In this document: positions 59,000-64,000 of the stretch, in pieces
How positions within the stretch are numbered: the stretch's first letter is position 1
Layout: each line of letters starts with the position of its first letter
Assembly: GCF_014646255.1 (NCBI RefSeq)
Contig: NZ_BMNC01000003.1
Span: 372,001-436,000, forward strand
Source: Lentzea pudingi
GTDB taxonomy: Bacteria > Actinomycetota > Actinomycetes > Mycobacteriales > Pseudonocardiaceae
Reading direction: 5' to 3'
DNA length: 64,000 nt
The notes under the pieces: model-generated
The model's input: only the letters and a program-made list of their open reading frames with translations
What the model was told of the DNA's origin: nothing
Databases searched by the model: none
Program-made: the position numbers and the translations under genes

Positions 59000-59012
59000 T
59001 CACCGGTGAGCT

Positions 59013-59462
59013 CTACACCCGGCGCCCGCGAGCCCCGGCGCCGCGGCCGAGGGCGAGCCCGAGGCCCACCATGCCGACACCGAGCAGCAGGTGCAGCCAG
59101 TTGTCGGCGGTGTTGAGGGGCACGAAGTTGGCGGCGCTGTCGTGGTCGATCAACAGGCCGTACAGCCACAACAACAGGTAGACGACGCCGCCACCGATGA
59201 GGTACCAGTAGGCGCCGTGTGCCGTGCGGGACATCAGGAACCCGGCGACACCGAACCCCAGGTGCACGATGTTGTGCAGGATCGACACCATGAACACGCC
59301 GAGCAGCATGGCCTGCGACTCGTGGCCGGCGAACATCATGGTGTCGTAGTTGGTCGTGACGCCCGGGATGAATCCGGCGACGCCGACTAGCGCGAACACG
59401 ATGCTGACGGCCAGCGCGGCCTTCTGCACGGGCGTCCGCACCTCGACTCCGGTTCGGGACAT
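59013..59462 (-). CDS. DUF4383 membrane protein
   Basis: A 149-residue membrane protein of the DUF4383 type: four helices, with the typical HNIVHLGFGVAGFLMSRTA and NTADNWLHLLLGVGMVGLGL segments, each with conserved His residues. Function of the family is unknown. ATG 59462 follows a GGAG with six-base spacing. Confidence 0.85.
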   Translation of the reverse strand: MSRTGVEVRTPVQKAALAVSIVFALVGVAGFIPGVTTNYDTMMFAGHESQAMLLGVFMVSILHNIVHLGFGVAGFLMSRTAHGAYWYLIGGGVVYLLLWLYGLLIDHDSAANFVPLNTADNWLHLLLGVGMVGLGLALGRGAGARGRRV

Positions 59463-59617
59463 GACCACTCCAAAGGAGAGCAGGAAATCTCTTCGGTCGA
59501 GCCCGGCTACCCGCGTTCTGCCCGCACAAACGGAGCCGGGCCCGCCCAGGGCGGCGGTCTCTCGACCAGGCCGCTCCTGCCACGTTCGCCGGGGCTGATC
59601 CGGGGTAGCCGACCGGC

Positions 59618-59812
59618 ATGAGCACGGAACGCCAGGACTCCGAGCAGGCCTACGACGACGAGAGCCGCACCTCGCTGGAGGAGGCGGGCGCGGACGACGC
59701 GGACACCGTTCCCGGCCGGAGCGGGTCCGGCTCCGTGCACCCCGAACCGAACCCGACGGGCAACGTCGGCATCTCCGACTACTCGGCCGCCGACGACCCG
59801 GACCAGGGCTGA
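59618..59812 (+). CDS. Small acidic disordered protein
   Basis: A 64-residue protein (STERQDSEQAYDDESRTSLE, then NPTGNVGISDYSAADDPDQG) rich in Asp, Glu, Ser and Gly. It has no hydrophobic core and is probably disordered. I recognise no family. The ATG follows a modest GGGGTAG purine run. Convergent with the ECF sigma factor gene. Confidence 0.5.
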   Translation: MSTERQDSEQAYDDESRTSLEEAGADDADTVPGRSGSGSVHPEPNPTGNVGISDYSAADDPDQG

Positions 59813-59861
59813 GCAGGTGCTCCAGCCCGGACGGTGACGTCGAACGCGTCCTGGCCGGCCG

Positions 59862-61103
59862 TCACCTCGGGTCGAGGCGGCGGATCCGGCCGTTGAGGTA
59901 GCGCTGCTCGGGCTGGCTCGCCGTGAGCCCGGCCGCCTGCCGGTAGCTCTCGAGCGCGCCCGGCAGGTCGCCGCTCATCTCCAGCAGGTGCGCCCGCACG
60001 GCGTGAGTGCGGTGGTGACGCCGCATCGCAGGGTCGTCGAGCAACGGGCCGATGAGGGCCAGGCCGTGCTCGGGACCGAACGCCATCCCGAGCGCGACCG
60101 CCTGGTTCAGCGTCACGACGGGGCTCGGCGCCACCCGCGCGAGCATGGCGTAGAGCAGGGTGATCTGCCGCCAGTCGGTTTCCTCCCCGCTCCCGGCCTC
60201 CGCGTGGACGGCGGCGATCGCGGCCTGCAGCTGGAACCTGCCGACGTGCCCTCGTGGCAGCACCCTTTCGAGGATGCGCACGCCTTCCGCGATCCGCCGG
60301 TGGTCCCACCGGGACCGGTCCTGCTCGGCCAGCGGCACGAGGTCGCCGTTCTCGGTCCGGGCGGCCGCGCGGGCGTGCGTCAGCAGCATCAACGCCAGTG
60401 CGCCGGCGACCTCGTCGTGGTCGGGGACGACCGCGTGCAGCTGCCGGGTGAGCCGGATGGCCTCCTCCGCCAGCGGGGAGTCGACCAGCGCGTCGCCGGT
60501 GGATCGGGTGTGTCCCTCGGTGAACATGAGGTGGCAGACGTCGAGCACGGCGGCGATGCGCGCGGGCAGGTCGGCCGGGGCCGGGAGCCCGAACACCGCA
60601 CCCGCCGTCCGCAACGTGGACCGCGCCCTGGTGAGGCGTTGCGTCATCGTGCGCTCCGGCACCAGGTACGCGGCGGCGATCTGCGCGGTGCTCAGTCCGC
60701 CGACGGCGTGCAACGTCAGCGCGACCTGCGAGGACCGGCTCAGACTCGGGTGACAGCACAGCAACGACAGCCGCAGCGTGTCGTCGCCTTCGTCACGAGG
60801 TGCCTGGTCGGCGGCCGGGGAGAGGAGGGCGTCGACGGGAAGTGCGGCGCTGAGCGCGTTCTCCCGCCCCGTCCGCGCGCCGTCGGCCCGCACCCGGTCG
60901 ATCAGCCGCCGGGACGCGACCCGGATGAGCCAGCCCCGGGGGTTCTCGGGCACGCCGTCGTGATCCCACTGCCGCGCCGCCGCCTCGGCCGCCTCCTGCG
61001 CCGCGTCCTCGCAGTCGCCCAGGTCGCCGTACCGGTGCAGCAGGGCGGCGAGGACGTGCGGGGACTCGCGCCGCCACACGTCCTCCACCACCCGTGCGCT
61101 CAC
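59862..61103 (-). CDS. ECF42-type RNA polymerase sigma factor
   Basis: A 413-residue extended sigma factor. Region 2 (SPHVLAALLHRYGDLGDCED, WLIRVASRRLIDRVRADG) and region 4 (LSTAQIAAAYLVPERTMTQR) are followed by a 230-residue C-terminal extension made of helical pairs (FTEGHTRSTGDALVDSPLAE, ITLLYAMLARVAPSPVVTLN). This is the ECF42 architecture, where the extension, not an anti-sigma factor, controls activity. The GTG start overlaps the YCII TGA (GTGA), typical of ECF42 with its DGPF/YCII partner. Confidence 0.92.
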   Translation of the reverse strand: MSARVVEDVWRRESPHVLAALLHRYGDLGDCEDAAQEAAEAAARQWDHDGVPENPRGWLIRVASRRLIDRVRADGARTGRENALSAALPVDALLSPAADQAPRDEGDDTLRLSLLCCHPSLSRSSQVALTLHAVGGLSTAQIAAAYLVPERTMTQRLTRARSTLRTAGAVFGLPAPADLPARIAAVLDVCHLMFTEGHTRSTGDALVDSPLAEEAIRLTRQLHAVVPDHDEVAGALALMLLTHARAAARTENGDLVPLAEQDRSRWDHRRIAEGVRILERVLPRGHVGRFQLQAAIAAVHAEAGSGEETDWRQITLLYAMLARVAPSPVVTLNQAVALGMAFGPEHGLALIGPLLDDPAMRRHHRTHAVRAHLLEMSGDLPGALESYRQAAGLTASQPEQRYLNGRIRRLDPR

Positions 61104-61495
61104 TGGTCGGAACCGCCCGGCCACATCGCGGGCCGCAGCTCGACGGTCTCGCCCGGCCCCGCGAACCGTGCCGCGATCTCCTCCGCGCGCGCCTGGCTCT
61201 CGACGTCGATGAGGAAGAACCCGGCCAGGTGCTCCTTGGCCTCCGAGTACGGGCCGTCGGTGACCAGCGGCTTCCCGTCGCTCCAGCGGTAGAGCCGCGA
61301 CGACTCGGGCGCTCCGAGCGCCTCGCCCCCGAGCAGCTCGCCCTTCTCCCGCAGCTCCCCGAGCATCGTCTCGAAGTCGGCGTTGAGCCGCTCCAGCTGC
61401 TCCTTCGACATGACCTGGTACTCGGGCAGGTAGTCGGAGGTCGGGTGGCCCCACGGCTGCGGGTTGGAGTGGATCATGAGCACGTACTTCACCAT
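61100..61495 (-). CDS. YCII-related (DGPF) protein
   Basis: A 131-residue YCII-fold protein: KYVLMIHSNPQPWGHPTSDY, then the marker DGPYSEAKEHLAGFFLIDVE. Family members resemble YciI hydrolase-like enzymes; in ECF42 loci they are typically the sigma factor's targets and partners. ATG 61495 with a purine-rich leader. Transcribed with the sigma gene by overlap. Confidence 0.93.
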   Translation of the reverse strand: MVKYVLMIHSNPQPWGHPTSDYLPEYQVMSKEQLERLNADFETMLGELREKGELLGGEALGAPESSRLYRWSDGKPLVTDGPYSEAKEHLAGFFLIDVESQARAEEIAARFAGPGETVELRPAMWPGGSDQ

Positions 61496-61594
61496 CGGCC
61501 CCTTGGTCTTCGTCGTGGACGCGGCCGGTCGGCCACATCCTCGCGTGGGACGTCGGAGCCGGCCGTGCCGTGTCTACATCCCGTCAGAGAGAAT

Positions 61595-63787
61595 TCAGCC
61601 GTGGGCGCGCAACCGGAGACTGTTCGCCACGACCAGCACCGAGGACAACGACATCGCGGCACCGGCGATGAGCGGGTTGAGCAGACCGAGAGCGGCCAAC
61701 GGAATCGCGGCGGCGTTGTAGGCGAACGCCCACACCAGGTTGCCGCGGATCGTCGCGAGGGTCCGGTGGGACAACGTGATCGCGTCGGCGACCACGCCGA
61801 GGTCGTCGCGCACGAGCACGATGTCGGCGGCGTGCGCGGCGATCTCGCTGCCCCGTGCCATCGCCATCCCGAGGTCCGCCGCGGCGAGTGCGGGACCGTC
61901 GTTGATGCCGTCACCGACCATCGCGACCCGGTGCCCCTCGCGGCGCAGCCGTTCGATCGTCGCGACCTTGTCCGCGGGCCGCACTCCGGCGATCACGTCG
62001 GTGATCCCGATGTCGTCGGCGACCGCGCGGGCGGCCTGCTCGTGGTCGCCGGTGAGCAGCACGGTGCGCAGGCCGAGCGCGTGCAGGCGTTCGACGGCGG
62101 AACGAGCGGAGGGCCGGACCGCGTCCTGCAGGGTGATTCCGCCGATCACCACGCCGTCGCGGGCGACGAACACCCCTGTCGCGGACCCGAGTGCCGCTGA
62201 CCAACCCTGTGCCCCGGCTGGAAGCGTGATCTCCAGCCGGGTCATCAGATCGCGGGAGCCGACGTGCACGAGCCCGTCCTCCACCTGCCCCCGTGCGCCT
62301 GCGCCGACCAGTGCCTCGAACTCCGTCACGGCGGGGCGAGCCTCCGTCGCCGCCGCGATCGCCACGCCGATCGGGTGCTCGGACGCCGCCTCGACCGCCG
62401 CCGCCCACCGCAGCACGTCGTGCTCGGTGTGCGGGGAGAATGAGGTGGTGCCGGTGACCTGCATGAGGCCGGTCGTGACCGTGCCGGTCTTGTCGAGCAC
62501 CACGGTGTCGATCGCGCGACTCGCTTCCAGGGCGTCCGGCCCCTTCACCAGCACGCCGAGCTGCGCGGCCCGTGCCACGCCCACCATCAACGCGGTCGGG
62601 GTGGCCAGCCCGAGGGCGCACGGGCACGCGATGATCAGCACGGCCACCGCGGACGTGAACGCCTCGCGCGTGGTGTGCCCGGTGAGCAACCACCCGGCGA
62701 GCGTGAGCGCCGAGAGCACCAGCACGACCGGCACGAACACCGAGCACACCCGGTCGACCAGCCGTTGCACGCGGGCCTTGCGTTCCGCGGCCTGCTGGGC
62801 CAGTGCGCGCATCTGGGCGAGCTGGGTGTTGGCGCCCACCGCCGTGGCCCGCACGACCAGGCGGCCGGAACGGTTGATCGTGCCGCCGGTGACCGGGTCG
62901 CCGGGGCCGACCTCGACCGGGACCGGTTCGCCGGTCATGGAGGAGGCGTCGACCGCGGAGAAGCCGTCGGTCACCACCCCGTCGGCCGGCAGCGCCTCGC
63001 CCGGCTTCACCACGAGCAGGTCACCGGTGACGACCCGGGCGGCCGGTACCGCGGTCTCGACGCCGTCCCGCAGCACCCGCGCGTCCTTGGCCGCCATGCC
63101 CGCGAGCGCTTCGAGCAACCCGGCGGCGCTGCGCCGTGACCGGACCTCGAAGTAGCGCCCGGCGAGCAGGAACGTGGTCACGCCCGCGGCCACGTCGAGG
63201 TACACCGCGTCCGCGCCGCCGTCGGTGACGCCGAAGCCGAGCCAGTAGCCGCCACCGGACGACCCGGCGACGAGCGACCACACCGCCCAGCCGAACGAGG
63301 AGAGCACTCCCAGCGACACCAGGGTGTCCATGCTGGACGCTCCGTGCCGCAGGTTGCGCAGCGCCGCGCGGTGGAACGGCCACGCCGAGTACGCCACGAC
63401 CGGCAACGCCAGCAGCACGCACAACAGCTCCCAGCCGGGGAACCGCAGCGCCGGCACGAGCGCGAGAGTGATCGACAGGTTGCCCAGCGGGATCGCCAGC
63501 ACGGCGGCGACCACGAGCCTGCGGCGCAGCCCCGTCACGACGTCGGCGGCGTTCGACCCGTCCTGTCCGGCGGGAGTCGCGTCGTAGCCGGCGTTGCGCA
63601 CGACCCGCACGGCGTCGTCGGCGCGCATGCCGTCGGGCAGGTGCACGATCGCGCGTTCGGTGGCGTAGTTGACCGTGGCGCGCACGCCGTCGACCTTGTT
63701 CAGCTTGCGCTCGATGCGGGTCGCGCACGCGGCGCAGGTCATGCCCGACACCGAGAGCTCGACGGACAGGTCCGTCGTGGTGGTCAT
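61595..63787 (-). CDS. copA: Copper-exporting P1B-type ATPase CopA
   Basis: A 730-residue heavy-metal ATPase. One N-terminal metal-binding domain (SGMTCAACATRIERKL), then eight membrane helices with the ion site CPCALGLATPTALMVG. The A-domain has SMTGEPVPVE, the P-domain DKTGTVTTG with the phosphorylated Asp, the N-domain SEHPIG, and the hinge GDGINDGPALAAADLG. It exports Cu(I). It lies eight bases downstream of the ctaG-like gene. I start at ATG 63787, because upstream codons lack family sequence. Confidence 0.95.
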   Translation of the reverse strand: MTTTTDLSVELSVSGMTCAACATRIERKLNKVDGVRATVNYATERAIVHLPDGMRADDAVRVVRNAGYDATPAGQDGSNAADVVTGLRRRLVVAAVLAIPLGNLSITLALVPALRFPGWELLCVLLALPVVAYSAWPFHRAALRNLRHGASSMDTLVSLGVLSSFGWAVWSLVAGSSGGGYWLGFGVTDGGADAVYLDVAAGVTTFLLAGRYFEVRSRRSAAGLLEALAGMAAKDARVLRDGVETAVPAARVVTGDLLVVKPGEALPADGVVTDGFSAVDASSMTGEPVPVEVGPGDPVTGGTINRSGRLVVRATAVGANTQLAQMRALAQQAAERKARVQRLVDRVCSVFVPVVLVLSALTLAGWLLTGHTTREAFTSAVAVLIIACPCALGLATPTALMVGVARAAQLGVLVKGPDALEASRAIDTVVLDKTGTVTTGLMQVTGTTSFSPHTEHDVLRWAAAVEAASEHPIGVAIAAATEARPAVTEFEALVGAGARGQVEDGLVHVGSRDLMTRLEITLPAGAQGWSAALGSATGVFVARDGVVIGGITLQDAVRPSARSAVERLHALGLRTVLLTGDHEQAARAVADDIGITDVIAGVRPADKVATIERLRREGHRVAMVGDGINDGPALAAADLGMAMARGSEIAAHAADIVLVRDDLGVVADAITLSHRTLATIRGNLVWAFAYNAAAIPLAALGLLNPLIAGAAMSLSSVLVVANSLRLRAHG

Positions 63788-63794
63788 GGTGAGT

Positions 63795-64000
63795 TCAGTT
63801 CCTTCGTCCGGAGAGTTCGGCGAGCATGGCGTTGTAGGCGGCCAGCCGGTCGTCGTGGCCGTGGTCGGCGGCACGGTCGAACCGCACGGCCTCCCGCCGG
63901 TCCGCCCGTGCCCACTGGTGCAGCAGGGCGATCACGACGACGAGCATCGGGATCTCCCCGGTGGCCCAGGCGATGCCACCGCCGAGGCGTTGGTCGGTGA
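63795..64000 (-). CDS. CtaG-like copper/cytochrome oxidase assembly membrane protein, C-terminal part
   Basis: The minus strand is open from the right edge to TGA 63795: [20 protein letters not shown], then [20 protein letters not shown] and [20 protein letters not shown]. The GGGIAWA-x-GEIP motif and the last helix are typical of the caa3_CtaG family, copper-related membrane proteins often fused or linked with copper genes. Only the last helix and tail are in the window. Its stop is seven bases before copA, indicating a copper operon. Confidence 0.75.
   Translation of the reverse strand, partial: TDQRLGGGIAWATGEIPMLVVVIALLHQWARADRREAVRFDRAADHGHDDRLAAYNAMLAELSGRRN

Noticed and set aside
1..64000. 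tRNA, rRNA, insertion sequences, phage genes, CRISPR arrays
   Set aside because: Looked for on both strands; no cloverleaf, rRNA core, transposase or integrase motif, or regularly spaced repeats were recognised by eye.

Overview
The window is about 70% GC by eye. It has short intergenic gaps, many GTG/TTG starts and GTGA/ATGA stop-start overlaps, mycelial-actinomycete protein families (ECF42-type sigma factor with YCII partner, GAF-ANTAR, SpoIIE-type PP2C, DUF2795, DUF4383, TPR-CHAT) and several secreted CAZymes with ricin or CBM modules. This points to a soil actinomycete, most plausibly Pseudonocardiaceae (Lentzea/Saccharothrix/Amycolatopsis-like). The genus is inference. No rRNA, tRNA, CRISPR array, intact insertion sequence or prophage was seen.

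Layout. 0-2.5 kb: end of a sugar ABC transporter operon (binding protein plus a rare fused double permease). 2.5-12.9 kb: small metabolic and regulatory genes, a MacB/FtsX-type exporter divergent from a frameshifted histidine kinase and an intact response regulator, a spore-photoproduct-lyase-like radical SAM protein, and decayed LuxR and GPP34 fragments. 13.1-24.1 kb: plant cell wall block (GH62 with ricin domain, CE1-type esterase, GH12-CBM2, GH127 with ricin domain, GH11), interrupted by a Rieske oxygenase, 50-aa protein and reductase operon with an IclR regulator. 24.1-29.3 kb: a large TPR-CHAT protease-like gene divergent from a zinc-ribbon, membrane and TPR trio; I consider this the best candidate for an undescribed system. 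29.3-41.5 kb: orphan sugar-binding protein under LacI-type operators, a P450/ferredoxin pair with TetR regulator and twin operators, a SNF2 helicase, a methyltransferase, an epoxide-hydrolase-like enzyme with WYL regulator, an SDR and a secreted SNase-like protein. 41.5-49.2 kb: pectin and arabinogalactan genes (PL11, GH30, a six-hairpin glycosidase with CBM) plus a cold-shock gene. 49.2-64 kb: DsrE, HD-GYP/LuxR fusion, a proline-rich secreted protein, an SDR/TetR pair destroyed by one deletion, glgX, GAF-ANTAR plus PP2C phosphatase, a frameshifted DUF1990 gene, a truncated epimerase, the ECF42/YCII pair, and a copper operon (ctaG-like plus copA) running off the right edge.

How the genes work together. 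Arabinoxylan, arabinogalactan and pectin are attacked outside the cell by GH62, GH11, CE1, GH127, GH30 and PL11, and oligosaccharides are taken up by the binding proteins at 0.5 and 30 kb. Near-palindromic LacI-type sites centred on CG stand in front of the orphan binding protein, GH127, PL11 and the six-hairpin glycosidase, and a GAAAnTTTC-type site stands before the xylanase, so these scattered genes look like one or two sugar-responsive regulons. Several loci are decaying: at least six genes are frameshifted or truncated.
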